A stretch of DNA of 64,000 nucleotides from NCBI GenBank assembly GCA_963800505.1, contig CAWDBL010000017.1, positions 62,001 to 126,000 on the forward strand. The letters run 5' to 3'. The position numbers were made by a program, and so were the translations under genes. This document shows, in pieces, positions 50,154-61,497 of the stretch. The notes below the pieces were generated by a model. The model saw nothing but the letters and a program-made list of their open reading frames with translations, was not told the DNA's origin and made no database searches. The DNA comes from Fodinibacter sp963800505 (GTDB lineage: Bacteria > Actinomycetota > Actinomycetes > Actinomycetales > Dermatophilaceae). Within the stretch, counting starts at the first letter, position 1. Each line of letters opens with the position of its first letter.

Positions 50154-51691
50154 GAGGCAGCGCCGAGCTCGTCGCCGAGCAGGAGCCGCCAGTGCGTGCC
50201 GCGGCCCGGGGCACTGGACACCTGCAGCAGCGCGCCGGGCACCGACGCGGCGTCGGCGAGCAGGTGCAGGCCGAAGTGGCCCCCACTTGGCGCCTCGAGC
50301 ACCTGGGCCACGTCGAACCCCACCCCGTCGTCCACGACGTCAAGAGTGACCGATGTCGGCCCGTCACGGTGGAGCGACACGACGACGGTGGCCGGGCCGG
50401 CGTGCTTCGCGGCGTTGCGCAGGCACTCCTGGGCGACCCGGTGCACGAGGCGTTGGGCGTCGGCCGACAGGGCCAGGTCGTCCTCGTCGGCCGCGTCGAC
50501 CTGCACCAGGAGGTCCTCGCGCCGGATCGTCTGGGCGAGGTCGAGCAGGGCGGCGACGATGCCGGAGCGGGCCAGGCTCGCGGGGTAGATGTCGACCAGG
50601 AGGGTGCGCAGCGACCTGATGCTGGAGCGCACCGCGGCTGCGGCCGCGTCGAGGTCGCGGGACAGGGCGTTCTGGCCGTGCCCGCTCGCAGTCGCGGAGG
50701 CGCCCGCGACCGTGAAGGACGCGGCCGCCAGCTCCTGGACCGGCCCGTCGTGCAGGGTGGCGGCGATCCGGCGCCGCTCGTCGGCGCTGGCGTCGACGGC
50801 CCGCTGGAGCAGCTCGATGCGCTGCTCCTCGGCACGCCGCAGGCGTCGCACCAGGGCCCACACGAAGGGCACCACGATGACCACGAGGAGCACCAGGCTG
50901 CTCGCGGTGACCCCCGCGAAGCCCCGCCAGAGCTGGCCGGTGCGTTCGCCCACGGAGTCGTAGTCGGTGTAGAACTCGAACAGCGCGACCTGGCCGTTGG
51001 GGGTCCAGACCGGTTGGTAGACCTCGACCGCTCGCGCGGCGCTCTCGAAGGCGTTCTCGAACTCGTCGAGGTTGGACACGTCGGCGACCGTCTTGCGCGC
51101 CTGCAAGGCCAGCTGCTGCTCGTCGCTCAGCGCGAAGGTGCGCCCGATGAGCTGCTCCTCGTCGGCGTACAGCACCTTTCCCTGCTCGCTCCACAGCTTG
51201 ACCCGCACGATCGGGTCGACCAGCAGCTGGGCCCTGGCCACCTCGTCGAAGGCCGCGATGGCGGCCGGGTCACCCGTGAGGAGCCCGTCACTGAGCGAGG
51301 GCTGCACGACCGCCTTGGCCAGCACCGCCGCCATCGTGGCTGCGTCGGTGACCGCCTCGCGCTCGGCCAGCTGCCGGGCGGCGAGCGTGCCGACCACCCC
51401 CACCACGACCAGCGCCCCCACGACCCCTGCGGCCAGCAGCGCCAGCACCCGTCGGGGGTGGAGGAGCGGCTGCTGGCGCTGCGGGCCCCCCGGCTCGCCC
51501 AGCGTCACCCAGCGTGGCGTGGTGGCACCGGCCTCGGGGTCGGAGGCGTCGACCCCGAGGCCGGTCTCGCTCACCGCCGGCCCGTTGGGCCCGAGCAGCT
51601 CGTCGGCGAGCACGGAGACGTCCCCGGCCGCTGCAGGGGCGGACGGGGACTCCTCCGGAGTGGCCGGATCAGTCGTCGGATCCGTGGCCAC
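50150..51691 (-). CDS. Sensor histidine kinase, HisKA_3 type
   Basis: About 513 aa. A Pro/Thr/Ala-rich cytosolic N-terminus of ~100 residues, helix 1 (VLALLAAGVVGALVVVGVV), an external sensor with RVKLWSEQGKVLYADEEQLIG, helix 2 (LVLLVVIVVPFVWALV), ERRRIAATLHDGPVQE (His314) and VVDDGVGFD. The sensor motif matches the kinase at 32928-34340, so the two are paralogues. GTG 51691 is chosen; it overlaps the upstream secreted-protein gene by 23 nt and its ribosome site is weak, so the true start may be internal. Confidence 0.88.
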   Translation of the reverse strand: MATDPTTDPATPEESPSAPAAAGDVSVLADELLGPNGPAVSETGLGVDASDPEAGATTPRWVTLGEPGGPQRQQPLLHPRRVLALLAAGVVGALVVVGVVGTLAARQLAEREAVTDAATMAAVLAKAVVQPSLSDGLLTGDPAAIAAFDEVARAQLLVDPIVRVKLWSEQGKVLYADEEQLIGRTFALSDEQQLALQARKTVADVSNLDEFENAFESAARAVEVYQPVWTPNGQVALFEFYTDYDSVGERTGQLWRGFAGVTASSLVLLVVIVVPFVWALVRRLRRAEEQRIELLQRAVDASADERRRIAATLHDGPVQELAAASFTVAGASATASGHGQNALSRDLDAAAAAVRSSIRSLRTLLVDIYPASLARSGIVAALLDLAQTIRREDLLVQVDAADEDDLALSADAQRLVHRVAQECLRNAAKHAGPATVVVSLHRDGPTSVTLDVVDDGVGFDVAQVLEAPSGGHFGLHLLADAASVPGALLQVSSAPGRGTHWRLLLGDELGAAS

Positions 51692-52214
51692 TCGAGTCGT
51701 CCCCGCCGTGATCGTCGTTTGAGGGCCCCCCGGAGCGGCCGGAGCCCGAGCCGGAGCTGTCGCTACCGGAGTTGTCGCTGCCGGTGCTGTCGCTACCGGA
51801 GGTGCCGGAACCGGAGCCCGACGAGTCGACGGCCAGGGTGTCGTCGGAGCCGTTCCCCGACCCGGAGCTGTGCGAGCCGCTGCCGGAGTTGTCCTCACCG
51901 GTGCGGGCACGGTCGCCGCCGTGGTCGTCGCCGGGTGCGTCGTCGGAGACCCCTGCCGGCCGGTCGCCGCCGTGGTCGTCGCCGGGTGCGTCGTCGGAGA
52001 CCCCATCCGGGCGGTCGCCACCGTGGTCGTCGCCGGGCTCGGACTCCGTCGGGCTGGGGGTGGGCTCCGAGCTCTTGGCGCCACTCGGCGAGGAGCTGCT
52101 CGAGGGCGAGCTCACGGGCAGCCGCTGGGCGAAGGAGGCGTTACCGAGCAGGCCGATGGCGGCCGGCACGGTCACGGCGACTCCGGCCACGAGGGCGATC
52201 AGCAGCTTGCGCAT
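51669..52214 (-). CDS. Secreted low-complexity Asp/Ser/Gly/His-rich protein
   Basis: A 181-aa protein. Signal peptide LLIALVAGVAVTVPAAIGL, a Ser/Pro stretch, then two full and one partial copy of the 17-residue unit GDDHGGDRPDGVSDDAP (residues 61-102) and an SGSD-rich tail ending DDSSGHGSDD. The acidic His-containing repeats could bind cations. It is the first gene of an operon with the kinase and response regulator, so it may feed the sensor. No homologue is recognised. Confidence 0.75.
   Translation of the reverse strand: MRKLLIALVAGVAVTVPAAIGLLGNASFAQRLPVSSPSSSSSPSGAKSSEPTPSPTESEPGDDHGGDRPDGVSDDAPGDDHGGDRPAGVSDDAPGDDHGGDRARTGEDNSGSGSHSSGSGNGSDDTLAVDSSGSGSGTSGSDSTGSDNSGSDSSGSGSGRSGGPSNDDHGGDDSSGHGSDD
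51909..52034 (-). repeat. 51-bp in-frame tandem repeat
   Basis: Two full copies and one partial copy of a 51-bp unit encode the 17-residue acidic repeats of the secreted protein. Copies are nearly identical at the DNA level, which points to recent slippage. Confidence 0.8.
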
Positions 52215-52437
52215 GGGTTGTCCTTTCGGGGTGCAGTGTGTCAGAGGCAGGATCGGACACGCTGGCGTCGAGCCGACCGGGACCGGCGCGAGCAGTCACA
52301 CCATGCGTCCTGCAGATGGACAGCCGCTATCGGCCCTTGGTCCTAGTACCCGCACTCCCCGGGCCCCGGCGCCTCGCACGCACCCCCTCCCCCACCTCCG
52401 ACCCCGCCCCGCCGAAACCGACCCCCCGCCCCTCACG

Positions 52438-52503
52438 CGACTTCTTGCGGATCTTCCACCCCGAGCGCGACGGCTCAGGGTGGGGGATCCGCAATCAGTC
52501 GGG
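52438..52503. repeat. Decayed copy of the palindromic element at 25566
   Basis: The left arm CGACTTCTTGCGGATCTTCC matches the 25566 element with one change. The right arm GGGTGGGGGATCCGCAATCAG has several mismatches, so the hairpin is damaged. The centre GAGC-GCGACG-GCTC is shorter. It sits in the 366-bp gap 52215-52580, which otherwise holds only the upstream region of the secreted-protein gene. Confidence 0.65.
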
Positions 52504-52580
52504 AGGGTTGGGGACCCTCAGCCAGCGAGGATGCCGGGTCTGGCGCCGCCGTCGTGCCGGTCGGCGTTCGCGGGGCCGGG

Positions 52581-53375
52581 TCAGGCGCCGCCGTCGTGCC
52601 GGTCGGCGTTGGCGTGGATGGCGTCGTGCACGTACGAGGCGAGCCCAGGAGCCAGGTCCTCGTAGGTTGTCGTGAAGCGCGGGTCGGCGACGTACATGTC
52701 GGCCAGGCCACGGTGGAAGCCGTGGTCGAGGTCGTAGAACCACCGCTCGATGTGCGCGCGGTGCGCCTCGGCGGCATCCATGGCCTCGACCGAGGTCGCC
52801 GGGGCACCCGACTGCAACGCGGCCACGAAGGCGGCGTTCACGGCATCCATCTCGGCCTTGATCTGCTCGAAGTCGGCCTTGGTGTAGTTCTTCGTGCGCC
52901 GGGCCGACTGCTTCCACGCGTCGGTCTCGCCCCAGCGCTCCTGCGCCTCGGCCTGGTACTCCTCGCTGTAGCCCTCCCCGAACAGCTCCTTGAGCTCGTC
53001 GGTGGTGGCGGGTCGTTGTTCCATCTCTCTCTCCAGTGCTCGGTCGATGGCCGTGACGAGCTGCTCGAGCTCTCCCAGCCTGGTCGTGACCGCGTCGCGC
53101 TGGCGGCGCAGGTGCTCCTCCGCCGTCCCCTCGCCGTCGAGCAGGGCCCGCACCTCGGGAAGGGGCAGGCCGAGCCGGCGGTAGGTGACGACGGTGGCGA
53201 GCCGGGCCAGGTCGGCATCCGTGTAGAGGCGGTACCCCGCGGGGGTGCGCGCGCTCGGCACGACGAGACCCTCGGCGTCGTAGTGGTGCAGCGTGCGCAC
53301 CGTGACGCCGAAGGACTCGGCCACCTGGCCGACGGTGAGCTCCACCTGTGCAGTGTGCTGGCTCGTCGCGGTCAT
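52581..53375 (-). CDS. MerR-family regulator with TipAS ligand domain
   Basis: A 264-aa protein. Residues ~10-80 are the MerR winged helix (LTVGQVAESFGVTVRTLHHYDAEGL, AGYRLYTDADLARL, RRLGLPLPEV), a coiled coil follows to ~125, and ~140-260 form the TipAS effector domain (SEEYQAEAQERWGETDAW, WFYDLDHGFHRGLADMY). TipA proteins sense thiopeptide-type drugs; other ligands are possible. No target gene adjoins it. ATG 53375. Confidence 0.92.
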   Translation of the reverse strand: MTATSQHTAQVELTVGQVAESFGVTVRTLHHYDAEGLVVPSARTPAGYRLYTDADLARLATVVTYRRLGLPLPEVRALLDGEGTAEEHLRRQRDAVTTRLGELEQLVTAIDRALEREMEQRPATTDELKELFGEGYSEEYQAEAQERWGETDAWKQSARRTKNYTKADFEQIKAEMDAVNAAFVAALQSGAPATSVEAMDAAEAHRAHIERWFYDLDHGFHRGLADMYVADPRFTTTYEDLAPGLASYVHDAIHANADRHDGGA

Positions 53376-53381
53376 GTCACC

Positions 53382-53412
53382 ACCGTGCCGCCTCACGTCG
53401 CGTGAGGGTCAA
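53382..53412 (-). promoter_or_regulatory. MerR-type promoter of the tipA-like gene, predicted leaderless
   Basis: Minus strand: TTGACC (53412-53407) is the -35, a 19-bp spacer carries CCTCACGCGACGTGAGG (53407-53391, perfect arms CCTCACG/CGTGAGG), then CACGGT (53387-53382) as -10. A 19-bp spacer with a central dyad is the hallmark of MerR-activated promoters. The start site would fall on about 53375, the ATG itself. Confidence 0.75.
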
Positions 53413-53425
53413 GCCGGATGCCGGG

Positions 53426-53875
53426 TCAGGACTTGGGTGCCTCGAACCAGTTCGCGAGACCGCTGGCCAGGCCCAGGTCGCCGCGTGCCTTGACCTTGCC
53501 CATCATGAACATCATCGCCGGGTTGCCGGTGCCGGTGATCAGCTTGAGGAACTCGGCCGGGCCGAGCATCAGCGACAGGTCGGGAGCCTCGCCGGCGCCC
53601 TTCTCGACGGTGCAGATGCCCTGGTCGACGAGCACGCCGTAGGTGTCGCTGGTGTCACCCGGACCGCCGGTCACCCGGAAGTCGATGCGCGCCGTGCGGT
53701 CGCCGGCCTTGTCGGGGCGGAACTGGTGCGGGAAGCGCGCGAAGATGGCGTCGAGCAACGGGCCGCGGTGCTCGCCGGCGAAGTCGTCGCGGATCTCGGC
53801 GTCGGACGTGCTCCTGATCAGGGCGACGAACTCGGCCGACGACATCGTCTCGAGCAGCTCGGGGTGCAGTGCCAT
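53426..53875 (-). CDS. SCP2 sterol-binding domain protein
   Basis: A 149-aa protein with an SCP2-like lipid-binding fold: TARIDFRVTGGPGDTSD, YGVLVDQGICTVEKGAGEAPDLSLML, FLKLITGTGNPAMMFMMGKV and KARGDLGLASGL. Probably binds a hydrophobic ligand in the cytosol. ATG 53875; upstream of it begins the glycosyltransferase end. Confidence 0.88.
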   Translation of the reverse strand: MALHPELLETMSSAEFVALIRSTSDAEIRDDFAGEHRGPLLDAIFARFPHQFRPDKAGDRTARIDFRVTGGPGDTSDTYGVLVDQGICTVEKGAGEAPDLSLMLGPAEFLKLITGTGNPAMMFMMGKVKARGDLGLASGLANWFEAPKS

Positions 53876-53971
53876 GCGGGCTCCCGGGAGGTTGCCGGGC
53901 CCCCATGGCCCGGACGGTCCCCCGAACCTACGCGTGGGTAACCACGCGGGCAAGGAGAACGTGCCGGTCTC

Positions 53972-55303
53972 TCAGCGGGTGTGCGCCGGCACGACGGGCT
54001 CGGTCACCGGCGCGCCGGTCGCGGCCAGCCGCTCGAGCAGGTCGGCGCCCTCCTCGGCGGCGTCGTGGCGCCGCAGCTCGGCGCCGATCCGCCCGGCCGC
54101 GACGCGGTACCGCGGGTCGTGCAGGGCGCTGCGCACCGCCCGGCGAACGCGCAGCCGGCTGGGCGACGTCGACCGGATCCGCACCCCTGCACCGCTCCAG
54201 CGCACCCGGGCCCCGATCTCGGCCTTCTCTTCGGTCGACCCGGCCTGCACGAGCGGCACCCCGTGGTGCAGGGCCGTGGTCACGCCCGTGTAGCCGCCGT
54301 TGGTCACGCAGAGGTCGACGTGCGGCAGCAGCAGGTCGTAGGGGATGAAGGGGCTCACCCGCACGTTGGCCGGCAGCGCCCCGCCGAACCTCGACTCCAG
54401 CTCGGCGCGCGGCACCCCGCCGGTGGTGACGACCACGAGCACGTCGTCGTGCTCCAGTGCGCGCAGGGTCGGCACCACGAGCTCACCCATGTCCGGCCGG
54501 ATGCTGCCCTGGGTCACGTGCACGATGGGCCGGGTCGAGGTGCGTACCTCGTCCCACCACGGCGGCGGCGCCCACGCGGCCGGCGGGTCCGGCCGCAGGG
54601 CCCCGACCCAGTGCACCGTGTCCGGCAGGTCGGCCACCGGGTACTCGAACGACGGTGTGCACGCCTGCAGGTGCAGCATCGGCGAGACCGCGGACTCGAG
54701 CACGTCGCGGCCGTCGGGAGCGAGCCCCAGCGAGGCCCGCAGCCGGTCGTGCCGCTCCTGCGCCCGCGCGAAGATCCACCGCCGCGACGCCTCGCGCACG
54801 GCGTGGTTGCGCAGCCGGGACACCGGCCCGCGCATCGGCAGCAGCCCGGGTCCGAAGGCTGGTGTCGTGCCGTGGGCGCGGGCGAGGGGCCCGTCGCCGA
54901 ACGTGGCGGCCGGGATGCCGCGCGACTCGGCGAGCAGCCCCACGCCGTAGCTCAGCCCGTCGCTCAGCACGGCGTCGACCCGCTGCTGCCCGAGCACGGG
55001 CTCGAGGTCGGCGGCCCGGTGCGCCCCCTCGCCGACGAACAGCTCGGCGTAGGCCCAGCCGATGGCCCGTGGGCCGCGCAGCCGGGCGAGCTCGGGAAAC
55101 TCCTCGAGCATCCGCTCACCGTCGTAGTCATGCGTGGCCCCGAAGGCCACCGGCGTGGCACCCACGGCCGCGATGCCCTGGTGGAAGCGACGGCTCGCGA
55201 ACCACACCACCTCGTGGCCCCTGCCGACCAGCCGCGCGGCGATCGGCAGGGGGTTGCGGGAGTGCGCGGGTACGGGGACCGTGGCGAACAGGAAGCGGGA
55301 CAT
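53972..55303 (-). CDS. UGT/MGT-like glycosyltransferase (GT-B)
   Basis: A 443-aa glycosyltransferase. N-domain LFATVPVPAHSRNPLPIAARL and GHEVVWFAS; C-domain STRPIVHVTQGSI, LVVVTTGGV, NVRVSPFIPYDLLLPHVDLCVTNGG and TGVTTALHHGVPLVQAG. This is the MurG/UGT-type sugar-nucleotide site. It resembles macrolide- and glycolipid-modifying enzymes; acceptor unknown. ATG 55303. Confidence 0.9.
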   Translation of the reverse strand: MSRFLFATVPVPAHSRNPLPIAARLVGRGHEVVWFASRRFHQGIAAVGATPVAFGATHDYDGERMLEEFPELARLRGPRAIGWAYAELFVGEGAHRAADLEPVLGQQRVDAVLSDGLSYGVGLLAESRGIPAATFGDGPLARAHGTTPAFGPGLLPMRGPVSRLRNHAVREASRRWIFARAQERHDRLRASLGLAPDGRDVLESAVSPMLHLQACTPSFEYPVADLPDTVHWVGALRPDPPAAWAPPPWWDEVRTSTRPIVHVTQGSIRPDMGELVVPTLRALEHDDVLVVVTTGGVPRAELESRFGGALPANVRVSPFIPYDLLLPHVDLCVTNGGYTGVTTALHHGVPLVQAGSTEEKAEIGARVRWSGAGVRIRSTSPSRLRVRRAVRSALHDPRYRVAAGRIGAELRRHDAAEEGADLLERLAATGAPVTEPVVPAHTR

Positions 55304-55377
55304 CACGGGGTCTCCTGCCGGGGCGGACGCTTCCCAGAACCTACCCGGTCAGCCTCTCGTCGTCGGCAGGCGGCCGG

Positions 55378-57234
55378 TCACAGGAAGCCCTGCCAGCCGG
55401 TGCCGATGGTGACGCCCGCGCCGACCCCACCGGTGCCGGTGCCGCGGTACAGCCGCAGCTCGCCGCCCGTCGTGATGCCGCCGAGGTCGGCCTTGCCGTC
55501 ACCGGACAGGTCGCGAAGCGGGAGCAGAGCGCCCATCGACTGCCATCCCGAGCCGATCTGCCGGCGGGCCGTCACGCCACCCGCGCCGTTGCCCGGGTAG
55601 ACCCAGAGCCGGCCGGAGGCGTCGACCGCGGCGATGTCGTTGCGCCGGTCACCGGTCAGGTCACCCGCGGAGACGACCGAGATCATCGACCCCCATCCGG
55701 TGCCGATCCGGGTGGCAGCGGCAAGGGAGCCGCGGGAGGTCTGGGGGTAGAGCATCAGGTCACCGGCCGCGTTCATCGCGATGACGTCGGGGTAGCTGTC
55801 GGCGTTGAGCGAGTAGCCGCCATCGACCCAGCGCATGGCCGACCAGCCCCGTGACCCCAGCATCGTCCCGCCGCCGCCCCGGTTCAGCGCCATGAGGTCG
55901 TCGTGCTGGCAGAGCGGCTGGCCGTCACCGACGATGTAGGCGGCGTCGCCCGCAGCAAGCCGTTCGCAGCCGCCCTGGTTGCTCGGGAGGAAGGTGGTGG
56001 CCGCGCGCAGGCGCCCGGCGCCCGTGCCCGGGTAGGACAGGACCGCCGCGTCCAGGCCGACGCCGTACTGGCGCTGGGCCACCACGTCGACCCGGCCGTC
56101 GCCGGTGACGTCGGCGATGCCGGTCACGTTCCCCGAGAGCACCGGACGGGCGGACTTCGTCACGACCGGGCTGTCGCCCCAGGTGCCGTGCGCGGTGAAC
56201 GTCACGGTCTGGGTGACACCGTTGGGCAGCCCGGTCAGCTCCAGGGGCCCGGCGGACAGGGCCGCCACACTCACCTCGCGCACGACGCCGGCCGGCTGCA
56301 CGGTGACGCGGTAGCCCGAGAGCACCTTGCTGTCGGTGGCATCGCCGTAGCGCACCAGCGTCAGGCGGCCCGGCCGCGGCACGACGGCGACGTTCTGGGT
56401 GCCGGGCGCGAGCGTGAGCTTGATGGCTGCGAGGTCGAGCGCGTGCTTGCCCGCGATCCCCATCAGGCCGATGGTGCCGTCGGCGCCGTACGTCGCCTCG
56501 TTCCCACGGGTGTCGGTGACCGCGACGGATTCGAGCGACCAGCGCCCCGCCTGCGGCAGCCGCGCCGTCATCGATCCGGCACCGGGTGGCGAGGCGAGGG
56601 AGCCGCCCGACACGCGCAGCCCGGAGTCGATGCTGGTCCACATGGTGCTGATGCTGGCGACCCCGGCCTCGGCGTCGGCCACCGCGAAGGCGAACGTCGA
56701 CGGTTCCCCAGCCCGGCCGGCCGCGGCGGTCATGGCGAACGAGGAGAGCGCCGGGGGACTGAGGTCGGTGGCCCCCGTCACCTTCACCTGCTGGCTGCTC
56801 AGGTCGACGTCGTGCACGCGCCCCGAGGGGGTAGGTGACGCGTCGTACACGCCGTTGGGACGGTAGTACGCGTAGTTGCCCGCAGCGTCCCAGAGAATGA
56901 CAAAGCGGATGCGGTAGGTGCCGTTGGCCCAGTCGGCCGCCACCGGCCTCGAGAAGACCGACTTGCTGCCCGCCCCGCTCGACTCGACGTCGTAGTAGCG
57001 CCCGGACGACACCTCGACGACATTCACCCTGACCGAGGTGATCGCGACGTCATCGGTGGCGTCCAGCGTGGCCGTGAGGCTGCCCCCGGGCGTCAGCGCC
57101 GCGGGCGACAACGCCACCGAGTGCAGCACCGGAGGTGTGGTGTCGACCGCGGCCGATGCCGCCGGCATCCCCGTGAGGGCGACGACCGCGGCAGCGGCTC
57201 CCGCGACGAGTGTGCCGACGAACCGCGTGGACAT
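55378..57234 (-). CDS. Secreted FG-GAP/VCBS-repeat protein
   Basis: A 618-aa exported protein. Signal peptide LVAGAAAAVVALTGMPAASA; Ig-like beta domains to ~350; then FG-GAP repeats (GIADVTGDGRVDVVAQRQYG, AGDLTGDRRNDIAAVDASGR, LRDLSGDGKADLGGITTGG) with Ca-binding DxTGDxxxD loops, ending in WQGFL without an anchor. Beta-propeller surface binding is likely. ATG 57234 has GGAGGTACGG just before it. Its promoter shares the palindrome/-10 unit of the sortase-linked surface proteins. Confidence 0.88.
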   Translation of the reverse strand: MSTRFVGTLVAGAAAAVVALTGMPAASAAVDTTPPVLHSVALSPAALTPGGSLTATLDATDDVAITSVRVNVVEVSSGRYYDVESSGAGSKSVFSRPVAADWANGTYRIRFVILWDAAGNYAYYRPNGVYDASPTPSGRVHDVDLSSQQVKVTGATDLSPPALSSFAMTAAAGRAGEPSTFAFAVADAEAGVASISTMWTSIDSGLRVSGGSLASPPGAGSMTARLPQAGRWSLESVAVTDTRGNEATYGADGTIGLMGIAGKHALDLAAIKLTLAPGTQNVAVVPRPGRLTLVRYGDATDSKVLSGYRVTVQPAGVVREVSVAALSAGPLELTGLPNGVTQTVTFTAHGTWGDSPVVTKSARPVLSGNVTGIADVTGDGRVDVVAQRQYGVGLDAAVLSYPGTGAGRLRAATTFLPSNQGGCERLAAGDAAYIVGDGQPLCQHDDLMALNRGGGGTMLGSRGWSAMRWVDGGYSLNADSYPDVIAMNAAGDLMLYPQTSRGSLAAATRIGTGWGSMISVVSAGDLTGDRRNDIAAVDASGRLWVYPGNGAGGVTARRQIGSGWQSMGALLPLRDLSGDGKADLGGITTGGELRLYRGTGTGGVGAGVTIGTGWQGFL

Positions 57235-57302
57235 CCGTACCTCCATGTGCCCCGGCGTCACCTGACCGGGAATCCTCGCCCGGCCAGCCGCCGAGTGGCG
57301 CA

Positions 57303-57351
57303 AAGGTAACAGCGCTGACTGACGCCGACCACACCGTTGCGAGAACTCGCA
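57303..57351 (-). promoter_or_regulatory. Palindrome/-10 promoter unit, copy 3 (FG-GAP protein)
   Basis: Minus strand: TGCGAGTTCTCGCA (57351-57338), exactly 29 bp, then TACCTT (57308-57303). The ATG is 68 nt further on. Here the palindrome is extended to 26 bp (CACCGTTGC/GCAACGGTG, 57332-57357), so it could also end topA transcription. Confidence 0.6.
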
Positions 57352-57373
57352 ACGGTGCTGCCCACCGGCCGGG

Positions 57374-60166
<2,793 letters not shown>

Positions 60167-60294
60167 GTTGCTTCACCGTGTCCGTTTCCGTCTCCCACGT
60201 GCAGCGGATTCGTCGCTGCGTCGACGTGGTGACGCGCATGACGGTAGCGCCCGGGTCGTGCTTTCGTGCAAACCGGGTCGTGGATGCCGTGTCG

Positions 60295-61173
60295 CTACAG
60301 CCCCAGCGCCCGGGCCGCGGCGTCCCGCATGACCTCCCGGTCGGGCTCCACGCCGGTCCAGTGCCGCACGGCCAGGGCGCCCTGGCCGACCAGCATGCCC
60401 AGCCCGTCGAGGGTGCGTGCGCCGCGCACCGACGCCGCCCGCAGCAGGGCGGTGTGCGGCGGCGAGACGACCACGTCGGCGACCACCAGGCCGGCGCGCA
60501 GGCTGTCCAGGTCGAGGTCGACGAGGGCCTCGGCGTCGCCGAAGCCGACCGAGGTGGCGTTGACGACGACGTCGGCGCCGTCGGGCACGGCATACGTGCT
60601 GGTCCAGGGGACGAACGTGGCCGTCACCCCGGTGCCGTCGGTGACGACCCGGGCCAGCTCGGCGCCGCGGCGCTCGTTGCGGTTGACGATGACGACGGAT
60701 GCCGCGCCGGCGAGCGCGGTCTCCACCGCCACCGCGCGGGCCGCGCCCCCGGCGCCGAGCACCACCAGGTGGATGCCGGCCGGGTCGACCACGGTGCCCA
60801 GCGACTCGACGAAGCCCTGCCCGTCGGTGTTGTGGCCGACCAGCTCCCCGTCGGTGGCCACGACGGTGTTGACCGCGCCGATCACCTCGGCGGAGGGCGC
60901 CAGGGCGTCGAGGTGGTCGATGACGGCCACCTTGTGGGGCAGCGAGCAGTTGAACCCCGCCCAGCCCATCGCGCGGGCGCCGGCCACGGCATCCGCGAGC
61001 CCGCCGGGCGCGACCTCGCAGTTGAGGTAGCGGGCGTCGATGCCGTGGTGTCGGTAGGCCGCCTCGACCATGACGACGGTGGGGTTGCCGGCGGCCGGTG
61101 TGGAGAACGACCCGGTGTGGATGCCGAGGAAGGTCGGCTCGGGCGGGGTGCTGTCGGGAGGTGTCGGAGGCAC
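60295..61173 (-). CDS. aroE: Shikimate dehydrogenase
   Basis: About 292 aa. LGIHTGSFSTPA, GWAGFNCSLPHKVAVIDHLD (Lys catalytic), IGAVNTVV, GHNTDGQGF (Asp catalytic), VVLGAGGAARAVAVETA (NADP loop), VVNATSVGF and LDGLGMLVGQGALAVRHWTG. Normally reduces dehydroshikimate; short-chain relatives act on quinate. Start is uncertain: GTG 61173 gives a normal N-terminus; GTG 61194 is also possible. Confidence 0.88.
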   Translation of the reverse strand: MPPTPPDSTPPEPTFLGIHTGSFSTPAAGNPTVVMVEAAYRHHGIDARYLNCEVAPGGLADAVAGARAMGWAGFNCSLPHKVAVIDHLDALAPSAEVIGAVNTVVATDGELVGHNTDGQGFVESLGTVVDPAGIHLVVLGAGGAARAVAVETALAGAASVVIVNRNERRGAELARVVTDGTGVTATFVPWTSTYAVPDGADVVVNATSVGFGDAEALVDLDLDSLRAGLVVADVVVSPPHTALLRAASVRGARTLDGLGMLVGQGALAVRHWTGVEPDREVMRDAAARALGL

Positions 61174-61281
61174 GGGTTCAGGCAACCACGCCACCGCCCC
61201 ACCGTCGAGGGTTGCGCGCAGCCAGGTGGTCGAGCCGGATGGCAGCTCGAGTCGTGGCCGGGGGGACCGAGTGGCGGCTGC

Positions 61282-61454
61282 GGTGATGCACCCCGCGCGG
61301 CCTGGCGCGCCCCCTGCAGCACCGCACCCAGCAACCCGCCCCGCGGTGATGCACCCCGCGCGGCCTGGCGCGCCCCCTGCAGCACCACACCCAGCAACCC
61401 GCCCCGCGGTGATGCACCCCGCGTGGCCTGGCGCGCCCCCTGCAGCACCACACC
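61282..61454. repeat. 63-bp tandem repeat, 2.75 copies
   Basis: Copies at 61282-61344 and 61345-61407 differ by one base, and a partial third runs to about 61454. Units begin GGTGATGCACCCCGCG. There are no spacers, so it is not a CRISPR array. It occupies half of the 324-bp gap (61174-61497) between aroE and the dioxygenase, ending just before that gene's operator. Confidence 0.85.
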
Positions 61455-61460
61455 GGGTGA

Positions 61461-61480
61461 TATAGTTGAACCGACAACTA
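61461..61480 (+). promoter_or_regulatory. MarR-type operator over the -10 box of the dioxygenase gene
   Basis: TATAGT at 61461-61466 fits a -10. TAGTTG-AACCGA-CAACTA at 61463-61480 is an 18-bp dyad that overlaps it, the layout of MarR-family repression. The ATG is at 61498. No marR gene is in the window near it. Confidence 0.65.
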
Positions 61481-61497
61481 ATGCAGGAGTGAGCAGG

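Noticed and set aside
48801..50588. A 579-codon plus-strand frame across tmk and the response regulator
   Set aside because: Antisense shadow of tmk and the NarL-type regulator, no recognisable domain.
61282..61454. CRISPR array
   Set aside because: 63-bp units are contiguous with no variable spacers, and no cas genes are present.
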